A stretch of 64,000 bases of DNA from Paenibacillus endoradicis (GTDB lineage Bacteria > Bacillota > Bacilli > Paenibacillales > Paenibacillaceae), in assembly GCF_024721975.1 (NCBI RefSeq), contig NZ_JANQBB010000011.1, positions 1 to 64,000 of the forward strand, read 5' to 3'. Both the position numbers and the translations under genes were made by a program. The notes below the pieces were generated by a model. It did no database searches, had not been told where the DNA came from, and saw only the letters and a program-made list of their open reading frames with translations. Shown here one piece after another: positions 56,117 to 64,000 of this stretch. Numbering within the stretch: the stretch's first letter is position 1; each line of letters opens with the position of its first letter.

Positions 56117-56644
56117 TTAATCGGGAATAGTTAAATATTGAATAAATGGTTTTACATCATTATGAATGTTGAAGATATAAGGTTTCTTTGTTTCATCAAA
56201 TATGAGAAGCATCGGTTCTTTATCTTCATAATAGAAAAGGAATACTTCGATAACTGAAAGTTTTGTAGTTCCAACTTGCAGTGTTGCAGCTGGTTTAACT
56301 GGCACACGTACAATATACTTTGCTTTTAGGTCTGGAGAGACTTCAGGTGCCAAACCAGTAATGCCGGATAACCATTGATGAACATTTTTTTGGAAAAACT
56401 CATTATTTTCCGTTGTTTGAACGACTTGGCCTTTCTTGACGTCGAATACTTGTACGCGATTAGCGAGTTCACTTTGTTCAGGTAGCATTAACTGTGCCGG
56501 CAATGCTACATCTTCACCAATAAATGCTGCTTCCGCGTTGACTTCATAATGATTAATTGCAGGAGCGCTATAAGAATGCTCCGTAGGTATCATAAGAGAA
56601 ATACAAAAACAAAAGGCAAGTGAAAAGATTGAAAGTATTTTCAT
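56117..56644 (-). CDS. Secreted protein of unknown function
   Basis: A 175-residue protein with a signal peptide (MKILSIFSLAFCFCISLMIPTEHSYSA, cleavage about 27). The mature part is a single small domain (VRVPVKPAATLQVGTTKLSVIEVFLFYYEDKEPMLLIFDE) that I do not recognise. It is upstream of mtnE in the same direction (107-bp gap) and divergent from mtnU. Membership in methionine salvage is not implied. AAAAGGAG SD before the ATG. Confidence 0.7.
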   Translation of the reverse strand: MKILSIFSLAFCFCISLMIPTEHSYSAPAINHYEVNAEAAFIGEDVALPAQLMLPEQSELANRVQVFDVKKGQVVQTTENNEFFQKNVHQWLSGITGLAPEVSPDLKAKYIVRVPVKPAATLQVGTTKLSVIEVFLFYYEDKEPMLLIFDETKKPYIFNIHNDVKPFIQYLTIPD

Positions 56645-56796
56645 TAATTATTCTCCTTTTAATTAAGATGCAATGTTACTCTTTCCAATAGTGAGCAAAT
56701 AATGATAAGCAATGGGTACTGCCTAAAATCCAAGCTTAGTAATAGTAAGCTCTATTTATAAAGGCAACATGTTGTGATGAGTTTAGCTTGCCCATC

Positions 56797-56824
56797 TTGA
56801 CATGTATCCATGACAAGGTATGAT
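56797..56824 (+). promoter_or_regulatory. Sigma-A-type promoter upstream of mtnU
   Basis: TTGACA at 56797-56802, a 16-bp spacer and TATGAT at 56819-56824. About 115 bp before the mtnU start. No SAM (S-box) riboswitch signature was seen in the leader. Confidence 0.6.
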
Positions 56825-56938
56825 TAGGGAAATGGTTTAATCGAGAGGTTATGAAAAATTGGTCTATGCTTTCGATGTTACTTTTCATCTAAGAATAGTA
56901 AGTCGGGAAGAGAATGAAAAGTTGTAGGAGGAAACATC

Positions 56939-57733
56939 ATGAGTCAGACGCTGAAATTCGCAATCATTCAAATGCATGTAGAAGTTGGTAATGTAGAAGC
57001 GAATACTTTGAAATTAAAAAATATGTTACATCAGGCAATATCTGCAGAGCAAAAACCCGATGTTATTCTATTTCCAGAAATGTGGAACACAGGATATGCC
57101 TTAACTGAAATTACCACATTGGCAGATCCAAGCGGAGAGTCAACAAAGATATGGTTATCTCAGTTTTCTTCAGAACATCAAGTGAATATTGTTGCTGGTT
57201 CTATTGCGGAATCCAAAGAAGATGGCGTATTCAATACGATTTATGCATTCGATCGCAACGGTAAAGTAATTAGTGATTATTCTAAACTTCATCTGTTCCG
57301 ACTTATGGATGAAGAGAAGTACTTGCAAGCAGGAGACAAATTAGGGCAATTGCAAATTGATGGAATTGATGCAGGGATGATGATCTGTTATGATATCCGT
57401 TTCCCAGAATTGTTCCGTCGTCTTGCACTAGATGGAGCAAAGGTAATGTTTGTGCCGGCACAATGGCCAAATCCTCGTCTTCATCATTGGAGAACATTGT
57501 TGATGGCTAGAGCAATTGAAAACCAAATGTATGTCATTGCTTGTAATCGTATGGGTACAAGTGGCGAAAGTACGTTCTTCGGTCATTCTATCGTTATCGA
57601 TCCTTGGGGAGAAATTGTAGCTGAAGCCGGAGATGAAGAGACAGTGTTAACTGGCGAGATCGATATGAGTATAGTTGATAAAGTTCGTTCTACCATTCCA
57701 GTGTTCAAAGATCGTCGCCCAGAGCAATATTAG
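56939..57733 (+). CDS. mtnU: Omega-amidase of methionine salvage (nitrilase family)
   Basis: A 264-residue carbon-nitrogen hydrolase. The E-K-C triad is visible: FPEMWNTGYAL (Glu, about 47), DYSKLHLF (Lys, about 115) and MMICYDIRFPELFRR (Cys, about 148). MtnU removes alpha-ketoglutaramate made when MtnE uses glutamine, so its closeness to mtnE (divergent, across the unknown secreted-protein gene) is meaningful. AGGAGG SD. Other nitrilase-family amidases cannot be wholly excluded. Confidence 0.85.
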   Translation: MSQTLKFAIIQMHVEVGNVEANTLKLKNMLHQAISAEQKPDVILFPEMWNTGYALTEITTLADPSGESTKIWLSQFSSEHQVNIVAGSIAESKEDGVFNTIYAFDRNGKVISDYSKLHLFRLMDEEKYLQAGDKLGQLQIDGIDAGMMICYDIRFPELFRRLALDGAKVMFVPAQWPNPRLHHWRTLLMARAIENQMYVIACNRMGTSGESTFFGHSIVIDPWGEIVAEAGDEETVLTGEIDMSIVDKVRSTIPVFKDRRPEQY

Positions 57734-57796
57734 AATTAACTTGATATGCAATGTAACGGTGTCGTACATAATATATCCATCGTTCATATTTATTTC

Positions 57797-57842
57797 AAAA
57801 ATAGGGTTTGCTCCTAAATTTTTTAGGGCAACCCTGTTTTTG
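57797..57842 (+). terminator. Terminator after mtnU
   Basis: AGGGTTTGCTCCTAA pairs with TTAGGGCAACCCT (one bulge), followed by GTTTTTG. Also suited to end the convergent VOC-gene transcript. Confidence 0.75.
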
Positions 57843-57897
57843 TTTTGGGTTCTATTCAACTGTAATTATATATTCCTTTAAGGTTGGTTCACTACAA

Positions 57898-58281
57898 TTA
57901 ACCTATTTTAATGCCAAATGCTATCCATCTTCCATCAATGTCTTCAACTACAAATTCTTTATTATTGTAATCAGTATTTTCTAATGAACGGATTAGTTTA
58001 ACATTAGAGTTGATGAACTCGTTTTGAAGTTCTTCTTGATTCTTTGTAATAAAGTAAGCGTCATATCCGTAGCCATATAATTCCCTATTGGGAATTACTT
58101 TTTGTCCGTTAGTTTTTGTTAATATAATTTCTGTTGTATCTCGATACAAACAAATATGAGGTTCATTTGCTTCCAGATATTGAACAGCTTTGAATCCCAT
58201 TTGCTGTTTATAAAAATCAGCAGTTTTTATTATATCTGGTGTTGGAAATATACAATGTGATTCTAATAAAAGGTTTTTCAT
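57898..58281 (-). CDS. VOC (glyoxalase/bleomycin-resistance) superfamily protein
   Basis: A 127-residue two-module VOC protein. ESHCIFPTPDIIKTADFYKQQMGFKAV is the N-terminal module with its His; DAYFITKNQEELQNEF and EFVVEDIDGRWIAFGIK the C-terminal module. The family includes glyoxalases, dioxygenases and antibiotic-binding proteins; the substrate is not evident. GGAGG SD precedes the ATG. It follows the LysR gene in the same direction by 35 bp and may be co-transcribed with it. Confidence 0.82.
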   Translation of the reverse strand: MKNLLLESHCIFPTPDIIKTADFYKQQMGFKAVQYLEANEPHICLYRDTTEIILTKTNGQKVIPNRELYGYGYDAYFITKNQEELQNEFINSNVKLIRSLENTDYNNKEFVVEDIDGRWIAFGIKIG

Positions 58282-58316
58282 TTTGAATCCTCCACTTAAC
58301 GTTAATATTTAGGAGA

Positions 58317-59207
58317 TTAATGCTCATTAATCGTTTCTTTCAACGTGGCGATAAACGCTTGAGCTGCCTTCGATAAATATCTTCCTTTACGACTAGCGAT
58401 TACAAGTGTTCGAGTTGGATGTGATTTCAACTTAAGATAAATAGGGGTGTAATCAGAAAGTGAATTACGAGTCAACATATTCGGAACAAAAGCGATACCC
58501 ATTTCTCCGGCAACAAGCGATTGCACAGTATCGATATTGGTACTTTCAAATACAATGCGAGGTGTGAAACCTGCTACCTCACAAAGCTCTAAAGTAATTT
58601 GGCGAAAGCCTTGTCCACGTTTCAATGCAATGAAGGGTTCATCTCTCAACTCAAGTATATCTATAGGATCCGTGCAACCTGCTAATCTGTGGTTTTTTGG
58701 TACAGCGATACAAATTTCTTCTTCCATATAAGGTTCACAAGATAAAGTAGCATCAATTAGCGGTAACGTTAGTAAGCTTAGATCTGTACCTCCGCTAGCC
58801 GTTAATTGCTCAAGCTTCGCAGTCGTCTCCTCGACAAGCACAACTTCAATTTGCGGATACTGTGCTCCAAAGCGAGGAAGGACAAGTGGCAGAATATGTG
58901 CTCCCGTAATTGGCAACGTTCCAACTACAAGTTTCCCTTTCCGCATTTGAGCCATATCATCCATCTCTTGGCGGAGCTGTTCAACGGCATCAATTATATC
59001 TTGAGCTTTATCGACGAATACTTGTCCAGCCTCTGTTGGTTCAACAGAATTAGTCGTTCTACGAAATAACATCACATTCAATTCTTGTTCAAGCTTTGAT
59101 AATTGTTGGCTTAAAGAGGGCTGTGCAATATGAAGCTTCTCGGCAGCTCGAGAAAAGTTCTTATCCTTAGCGATTTGTATTACGTAGCTTAATTGTCTTA
59201 ATTCCAT
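58317..59207 (-). CDS. LysR-family transcriptional regulator
   Basis: A 296-residue regulator. N-terminal winged HTH (MELRQLSYVIQIAKDKNFSRAAEKLHIAQPSLSQQLSKLEQELNVMLFRRT), then a PBP2-fold effector domain (KLVVGTLPITGAHILPLVLP; FVPNMLTRNSL). AGGTAGG supports ATG 59207 over 59261. It is divergent from leuCD; the LysR-type box at 59723-59739 makes it a candidate activator of leuCD, although 640 bp separates the starts. Confidence 0.88.
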   Translation of the reverse strand: MELRQLSYVIQIAKDKNFSRAAEKLHIAQPSLSQQLSKLEQELNVMLFRRTTNSVEPTEAGQVFVDKAQDIIDAVEQLRQEMDDMAQMRKGKLVVGTLPITGAHILPLVLPRFGAQYPQIEVVLVEETTAKLEQLTASGGTDLSLLTLPLIDATLSCEPYMEEEICIAVPKNHRLAGCTDPIDILELRDEPFIALKRGQGFRQITLELCEVAGFTPRIVFESTNIDTVQSLVAGEMGIAFVPNMLTRNSLSDYTPIYLKLKSHPTRTLVIASRKGRYLSKAAQAFIATLKETINEH

Positions 59208-59449
59208 AGTTTTACCTACCTTTTTAGTTGTTTTGTATGAACATAGTAAAAAAACGTTCAATCATGATCTATTTAGTACATATTTGTTTTTGTTTGCGAA
59301 AAATATCTACCCAAATTTATACATAAAAGCATCAACTTACATTGTTAAGACTGTGCAAATTGAAGCAAAAAGTTACTCTGTTTTGCTCATAAACTACCCA
59401 CGATTCGAATTAAACAAATTCTTTTTCTGTGTATCCCTTTCCCAAAAGA

Positions 59450-59690
59450 GCGGAGAGACCTAATCGCGAGTGTAAATACCTAGCGGAGAGAACTAATTGC
59501 TAGTGGAAAAGCGTAGCGGTCGTTTTTGTCCTCGGATTTATACCGCTATTACAATTACAATAAATCCGAGGACAACGGCGATTGGAACAGCAATCAGTTC
59601 TCGGAGCGGTCTCTGATACGGCAGCTATTAGTTCGCGGAGCGAAATCGATTGCAACAACGAACAGTTCTCGGTGCGAATCTAATTGAGAA
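59450..59690. repeat. Repeat-rich intergenic element upstream of leuC
   Basis: A long inverted repeat (TCCTCGGATTTAT at 59529-59541 and its complement ATAAATCCGAGGA at 59560-59572, 18-nt loop) is flanked by degenerate copies of a motif CAGTTCTCGGAGCG (near 59596, 59629, 59662) and inverted forms GCGGAGAGAACT (near 59483). It is more GC-rich than its surroundings and has no ORF. The rest of the 641-bp gap holds the LysR start region and the leuC promoter. It looks like a palindromic mobile or regulatory repeat family. Confidence 0.65.
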
Positions 59691-59722
59691 GGATTATCAA
59701 AATCAATAAAGATATTCACTTC

Positions 59723-59739
59723 TATAGGTTTTAACTATA
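59723..59739. promoter_or_regulatory. LysR-type (T-N11-A) operator upstream of leuC
   Basis: TATAG-GTTTTAA-CTATA is a perfect ATAG-N7-CTAT LTTR box, 110 bp before leuC. A second dyad, AGATAT-T-ATATCT, follows at about 59748-59760, as expected for the activation site nearer the promoter. Confidence 0.6.
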
Positions 59740-59848
59740 AAGGCTATAGATATTATATCTTAGAATAATGAAAAAAGACATGTTATGATTAATTTAATAA
59801 AAAAATGCGTTGCACGGCAATGCTACAGAATCGATAGAGGTGAGTTTA

Positions 59849-61264
59849 ATGGCGAAAAAAACAATGTTCGAGAAAATTTGGGAAAATCACGTCATTCATC
59901 AAGAAGAAGGCAAACCAAGTGTAATTTATATTGACCTACATCTTGTTCATGAAGTAACTTCTCCACAAGCTTTTGAAGGTCTTCGTATGTCTGGTCGTAA
60001 AGTTCGTCGTCCTGAGCGCACGTTTGCTACAATGGACCACAACGTTCCAACACAAGATCGTTTCAACATTAAAGATCCAATTTCTAAACAACAAATCGAT
60101 ACACTAACTCAAAACTGTAAAGATTTTGGTGTTACTTTGTATGATCTTGATACAATTGACCAAGGTGTTGTTCACGTTATGGGTCCTGAACTAGGACTTA
60201 CTGCTCCTGGTAAAACGATTGTTTGTGGTGACTCTCATACTTCTACTCACGGTGCTTTCGGAGCTCTTGCATTCGGTATCGGTACTTCTGAAGTTGAGCA
60301 TGTTATGGCAACACAATGTTTGCAACAATCTAAAGCAAAAACAATGGAAATTCGTTTCAATGGTAAACGTAAACCAGGCGTAACTGCTAAAGATTTAATA
60401 CTAGGCGTTATTGCACAATATGGTACTGACTTTGCTACAGGTTATGTTGTTGAGTACACTGGTGAAGCTATTAGTAGCTTAACTATGGAAGAACGTATGA
60501 CTGTATGTAATATGTCCATTGAAGCTGGTGCTCGTGCAGGTATGATCGCTCCAGATGAAACTACTTTCAACTACTTACGTGGTCGTCAACATGTTCCTGC
60601 GGATTACGATGCAGCAGTAGAAATTTGGAAAGATCTTGTAACTGACGAAGGCGCTGAATTTGATACTATTGTTGAATTCGATGTTGATTCTCTAATTCCG
60701 CAAGTTACTTGGGGTACTAGCCCAGGTATGGGTACTAACATTGAAGCTAATGTTCCTAATCCTGCTGAAATGGCTACTGAAAATGAACGTAAAGCTGCTG
60801 AAGCAGCACTTGAATATATGGACTTGAAACCAGGTACACCAATGACTGAAATTGAAATCGATTATGTATTTATCGGTTCTTGTACAAATGGTCGTATCGA
60901 AGACTTACGTGCTGCTGCTGAAATCGCTCGCGGTTACAAAGTATCTGAAAGAGTTACAGCTATCGTTGTTCCAGGTTCAGGTCGCGTTAAGATTCAAGCA
61001 GAAGAAGAAGGTCTTGATAAAATCTTTACAGAAGCTGGATTTGAATGGCGTGAAGCTGGTTGCTCTATGTGTCTAGCAATGAACCCAGACGTATTGAAAC
61101 CAGGTCAACGTTGTGCTTCAACTTCAAACCGTAACTTTGAGGGTCGTCAAGGTCGTGGTGGTAGAACACATCTAGTGTCACCTGCAATGGCAGCTGCGGC
61201 AGCTATCGAAGGTCGCTTCACAGATGTTCGTAACTGGGAAGTTAAACAACCAGTAGCTAACTAA
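59849..61264 (+). CDS. leuC: 3-isopropylmalate dehydratase, large subunit
   Basis: A 471-residue aconitase-family protein with a [4Fe-4S] cluster; with LeuD it isomerises 2- to 3-isopropylmalate in leucine synthesis. [33 protein letters not shown] and [16 protein letters not shown] carry the first cluster Cys, and [14 protein letters not shown] the other two. AGAGGTGAG supports the ATG at 59849. Codon choice (CGT, GGT, GCT, AAC, TTC) is strongly biased compared with neighbours, indicating high expression. leuD follows after 26 bp. Confidence 0.97.
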   Translation: MAKKTMFEKIWENHVIHQEEGKPSVIYIDLHLVHEVTSPQAFEGLRMSGRKVRRPERTFATMDHNVPTQDRFNIKDPISKQQIDTLTQNCKDFGVTLYDLDTIDQGVVHVMGPELGLTAPGKTIVCGDSHTSTHGAFGALAFGIGTSEVEHVMATQCLQQSKAKTMEIRFNGKRKPGVTAKDLILGVIAQYGTDFATGYVVEYTGEAISSLTMEERMTVCNMSIEAGARAGMIAPDETTFNYLRGRQHVPADYDAAVEIWKDLVTDEGAEFDTIVEFDVDSLIPQVTWGTSPGMGTNIEANVPNPAEMATENERKAAEAALEYMDLKPGTPMTEIEIDYVFIGSCTNGRIEDLRAAAEIARGYKVSERVTAIVVPGSGRVKIQAEEEGLDKIFTEAGFEWREAGCSMCLAMNPDVLKPGQRCASTSNRNFEGRQGRGGRTHLVSPAMAAAAAIEGRFTDVRNWEVKQPVAN

Positions 61265-61290
61265 TTGGAGATAAGAAAGGGGTAACCATC

Positions 61291-61890
61291 ATGGATAAAT
61301 TTATTCAACATACAGGTATCGTAGCTCCCGTTGACCGTGTCAACGTTGATACAGATGCAATCATTCCTAAACAATTTTTGAAACGTATTGAGCGTAGTGG
61401 TTTTGGTCAATTCTTATTCTACGAATGGCGTTTTGACGAAGAAGGAAATGTAAATCCTGAATTCGAACCGAACAAACCACGTTATGAAGGTGCATCTGTA
61501 CTTATTTCTCGTGCTAACTTCGGTTGTGGATCTTCTCGTGAGCATGCTCCTTGGGCAATTCTTGATTACGGTTATAAAGTAGTAATCGCGCCTTCTTATG
61601 CGGATATCTTCTTTAATAACTGTTTCAAAAATGGTATTCTACCTATTAAACTTAGCGAAGAGCAAGTGGAAGATTTGTTCCAACGCACAGCTAAGTATGA
61701 TGGCTACCAATTAAGTGTTGATCTAGAAAACAAGAAATTGACTGATAACTATGGTCTTGAAATTACAATTGATATTGATGAACATCGTCGTCAATTTTTA
61801 CTTCAAGGTCTGGATGATATCGGTTTAACGCTTCAACATGCAGACGCAATTACTGCATATGAAGAAAAACGCGCACAAGGCATCGTTTAA
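61291..61890 (+). CDS. leuD: 3-isopropylmalate dehydratase, small subunit
   Basis: A 199-residue swivel-domain subunit partnering Leu[21 protein letters not shown] and the substrate-binding [19 protein letters not shown] are diagnostic. AAAGGGGT SD. Same biased codon use as leuC. leuA, leuB and ilv genes are not in the window, so leuCD is detached from a larger leu operon here. A terminator follows. Confidence 0.96.
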   Translation: MDKFIQHTGIVAPVDRVNVDTDAIIPKQFLKRIERSGFGQFLFYEWRFDEEGNVNPEFEPNKPRYEGASVLISRANFGCGSSREHAPWAILDYGYKVVIAPSYADIFFNNCFKNGILPIKLSEEQVEDLFQRTAKYDGYQLSVDLENKKLTDNYGLEITIDIDEHRRQFLLQGLDDIGLTLQHADAITAYEEKRAQGIV

Positions 61891-61905
61891 TATACGATTT
61901 GAGGG

Positions 61906-61941
61906 CACCGATTGGCAAATTATTGCTAATCGGTGTTTTTG
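61906..61941 (+). terminator. Terminator of leuCD
   Basis: CACCGATT-GGC pairs with GC-TAATCGGTG (one mismatch), followed by TTTTTG. Confidence 0.85.
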
Positions 61942-62110
61942 TTTCTACTTGCTATACATATATTTTGCAAGCTTAAAGATATTTAATAGATAATAGAAAG
62001 TTTATACTTTAATATTTTTTACCTTGCGCAACTTTTTTGGACAAAATGCGTCTAAATTGGTGATAGGTTGACAACATGTGAGAGTGAAGAAATTATCATC
62101 GGGGTGGGAA

Positions 62111-63562
62111 ATGAAAAAGAATATTAGTAGTTTTATTGTTGTTATGTGTTTTTTCTTAGTGTTTGGATTAGTTGGGAATGTATCAGCAGCAGTTGTTCCG
62201 AAAATTTTTGTTGATGGAAACAATCTAAAAAGTGATGTGGATCCAGTTATAATTCAAGGTACAACACTAGTGCCACTAGCTGTATTATCCACTGGTCTCG
62301 GGTATGGTGTGAAATGGGATCAAGCGTTAGAACAAGTTACTGTAACTGATGATGACATTAATATCGTACTAACGATAGGACAGAAAATTGGATTGGTTAA
62401 CAATGAAAGCTATGAATTAGCTTTGGCTCCAATTGTAGTTAAAGGACGTACAATGGTACCATTGCGATTTGTAACAGAAATTTTAGGATTTAAACTACAG
62501 TGGAAGCAAGCTGAGAAAGAAATTTATTTGACCAGTCCTGTGAAAGTGCCTGAAATAACTGAACCAACGGTTCCAGCTGTGCAAACAGGTACGGTTACTG
62601 GAGTTACAGTAGATGCGGATTCTACAATTCACATTAACTATACAGGTTCAATGAATGAGCCAACAACAATGTTGTTAACTTCACCGAACAGGCTTGTCAT
62701 TGATCTACCAGATACAAGTTTTACATATGACTTAGCTAATAGTTTTATTAAAGGGCAGACAGAAGTAACGTTAGATGGTTTTCAGAATCTTACAGGATAT
62801 CGATACTCTATTTTTAGTAATAATCCATTAAAAGCTAGATTCGTTGTTCTTTTTAATGAAGTTTCAAAGTACGAAATTGTGAAAACAGATACGGAAGTGA
62901 AAATATTAATTGGTGATACGGTTGGTACAGAGACTCCAACTCCTTCACCAACACCAACGCCAACACCAACGCCAACAACTCCACCAGTAACTGATCCTGG
63001 GAAAGATGTATATCATATTGTACTAGATGCTGGTCATGGTAAGCAGGATCCAGGATTCGTTAATAGTAAATTGGGGCTTTTTGAGAAAACCTTTAATCTA
63101 AGCGCAGTATTGAAAATTAAGGCAGAGCTTGAAAAAAACTCGAAAATAGTCGTTCATCTTACTAGATCTGATGATACATTTTTGGAATTAAATGAACGTG
63201 TTGCATTTGCTGAAAAAATACCTGGTCTTAATAAAAAGGCAGACATATTTATATCCGTTCATGCAAATGGTTTTACAACAAGTTCTCCTAATGGTACTGA
63301 AACTTATTACAGCCGAGCTAATAGTAAGAAGTTAGCGGAAATCATTCATCCACGTGTGCTTGCCGCCGTAGGCTTGAACGACCGTGGTGTGAAAACAGCT
63401 GGCTTCAGAGTAATTAAGGATACCACTATGCCTGCAATTTTATTGGAAGTTGGTTTTATGAGTAATGACAATGATGCTAAAGTAATCTTTAATGAAGCAA
63501 TTCAAAAAAAATTAGCTGTGGAAGTTGCTGCTGGTGTGAAGGAATATCTTAATTTGAAATAG
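62111..63562 (+). CDS. N-acetylmuramoyl-L-alanine amidase with copper-amine-oxidase-like and AMIN domains
   Basis: A 483-residue secreted cell-wall hydrolase. Signal peptide (MKKNISSFIVVMCFFLVFGLVGNVSA), a copper amine oxidase N-terminal-like domain (about 28-140, VPLAVLSTGLGYGVKWDQ and MVPLRFVTEILG), an AMIN domain (about 155-270), a Thr-Pro-rich linker (about 273-295), and a C-terminal Amidase_3 domain with zinc ligands in LDAGHGKQDPG, FEKTFNLS (Glu) and FISVHANG, and catalytic Glu in LLEVGFMSN. It cleaves the MurNAc-L-Ala bond. The ATG at 62111 has GGGGTGG a little close upstream; a GTG at 62078 is possible but would spoil the signal peptide. Confidence 0.9.
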   Translation: MKKNISSFIVVMCFFLVFGLVGNVSAAVVPKIFVDGNNLKSDVDPVIIQGTTLVPLAVLSTGLGYGVKWDQALEQVTVTDDDINIVLTIGQKIGLVNNESYELALAPIVVKGRTMVPLRFVTEILGFKLQWKQAEKEIYLTSPVKVPEITEPTVPAVQTGTVTGVTVDADSTIHINYTGSMNEPTTMLLTSPNRLVIDLPDTSFTYDLANSFIKGQTEVTLDGFQNLTGYRYSIFSNNPLKARFVVLFNEVSKYEIVKTDTEVKILIGDTVGTETPTPSPTPTPTPTPTTPPVTDPGKDVYHIVLDAGHGKQDPGFVNSKLGLFEKTFNLSAVLKIKAELEKNSKIVVHLTRSDDTFLELNERVAFAEKIPGLNKKADIFISVHANGFTTSSPNGTETYYSRANSKKLAEIIHPRVLAAVGLNDRGVKTAGFRVIKDTTMPAILLEVGFMSNDNDAKVIFNEAIQKKLAVEVAAGVKEYLNLK

Positions 63563-63736
63563 TAGTATTTATCGGTAATGAAACGATTTCTTTAACTATT
63601 TAAATTTACCATCCAATAATGTTATGATAGATTAGTAGGTTTTGAGATAGACTGTAATATTTTTACGCGTACTATTTGGTTATTTTTAGGTTAGTCAACT
63701 TCAAGCCATAATCGTGGCTCGTGATTTACATTGAAG

Positions 63737-63762
63737 GAGGATATGAATATATTCATATCCTC
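63737..63762. repeat. Perfect 26-bp palindrome in the gap before the last gene
   Basis: GAGGATATGAATA is followed at once by its exact complement TATTCATATCCTC. A second small dyad, AGCCA-TAATCG-TGGCT, lies at about 63704-63719. The 298-bp gap has no other feature. It may be a terminator-like cruciform or an operator; no T run follows. Confidence 0.6.
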
Positions 63763-63860
63763 TTATAACGTTTCTATTATACCGAATACAGTATGTGTCA
63801 TTTGAAAGTGAGTTTTAAAGTATACGTAATTTAATATGATAAATAAGGTGGGAATACATT

Positions 63861-64000
63861 ATGCCAAAACACTTTTCGTGGAAAAAAATTATGAGCGGCG
63901 CAATTGCCTTTACTCTAATTACTGGTAGCGCTGTTCCAGTTTTAACGTCTAATGCATCTGTAGTACAAGCAGCAACAACTGGAATTACACCTTTTGTAGA
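63861..64000 (+). CDS. Secreted protein, 5' part only (cut by window end)
   Basis: ATG at 63861 with AAGGTGGG upstream begins MPKHFSWKKIMSGAIAFTLI and continues to a likely signal-peptidase site near VVQAA. The first 46 codons are open to the window end. The N-terminus is a typical long Gram-positive signal peptide; the mature domain is not visible, so function cannot be given. Confidence 0.75.
   Translation, partial: MPKHFSWKKIMSGAIAFTLITGSAVPVLTSNASVVQAATTGITPFV

Noticed and set aside
56645..56938. SAM (S-box) riboswitch upstream of mtnU or mtnE
   Set aside because: The conserved S-box segments (e.g. CTTATCnAGAG and GAnGGA helices) were not seen on either strand.
59208..59848. T-box(Leu) riboswitch upstream of leuC
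   Set aside because: No GGTGGTACCGCG-type T-box or following terminator was found; the palindromes present do not fit Stem I.
63743..63805. 20-codon ORF with an upstream AAGGAGG
   Set aside because: SD-to-ATG distance is only 2 nt and the sequence is part of a perfect palindrome; translation is unlikely.

Overview
The window looks like chromosomal DNA of an AT-rich, endospore-forming Gram-positive bacterium of the Paenibacillaceae, probably Paenibacillus or a close relative. The support is a gerA/B/C-type germinant receptor operon, SLH-anchored surface proteins (one built of InlB/Flg_new B-repeats), a T-box riboswitch, strong purine-rich SD sequences with frequent TTG/GTG starts, and the density of AraC regulators paired with carbohydrate genes. 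No phage, transposase, CRISPR array or tRNA was found.

Layout. 1-160: tail of an rRNA operon (5S and terminator). 169-2767: a structured dispersed repeat, a broken acetyltransferase, an APH-like kinase and a small membrane protein. 2768-10470: cell-surface block with an SLH/GH18 protein, a 1638-residue SLH protein with six paired B-repeat units, and a lipoprotein with 14-residue repeats. 10601-14560: three-gene spore germination receptor. 14645-36233: a plant-polysaccharide island. It holds galacturonate catabolism (uxaB, uxaA, uxaC), a rhamnogalacturonan acetylesterase, a GH78 rhamnosidase, a Gfo/Idh/MocA oxidoreductase, a PKD-domain hydrolase and a GPH sugar symporter under a likely cre site. 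A second set (Gfo/Idh/MocA dehydrogenase, DhnA-type aldolase, PfkB kinase, TIM-barrel isomerase) could form a complete pathway for an unidentified sugar. Four AraC regulators are interspersed.

36335-42102: an AraC pseudogene, a decayed stretch, then a TetR regulator followed by three palindromic operators and three oxidoreductases (SDR, Old Yellow Enzyme, MDR), and a methyltransferase. 42133-47801: GH51 arabinofuranosidase with a divergent ArsR-type regulator, a YhcH protein, a GNAT enzyme behind a 22-codon ORF, and a TetR/SDR divergent pair. 47917-54312 (minus strand): T-box(Pro)-proB-proA-proC-mtnW-mtnX-mtnB, an apparent operon joining proline synthesis to methionine salvage. 54407-54815: a 4-unit tandem repeat and a second copy of the structured repeat. 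54822-57733: mtnE and mtnU, the transamination end of methionine salvage, around an unknown secreted protein. 57898-61890: VOC protein, LysR regulator, a repeat-rich 640-bp intergenic region with a LysR-type box, then leuCD. 62111-64000: a cell-wall amidase and the start of a secreted protein cut by the window end.

The best candidates for something new are the covarying 138-bp structured element present at both ends of the window, the proline T-box that appears to lead a pro-mtn operon, the unassigned kinase/aldolase/isomerase/dehydrogenase sugar module, and the TetR operator triplet.
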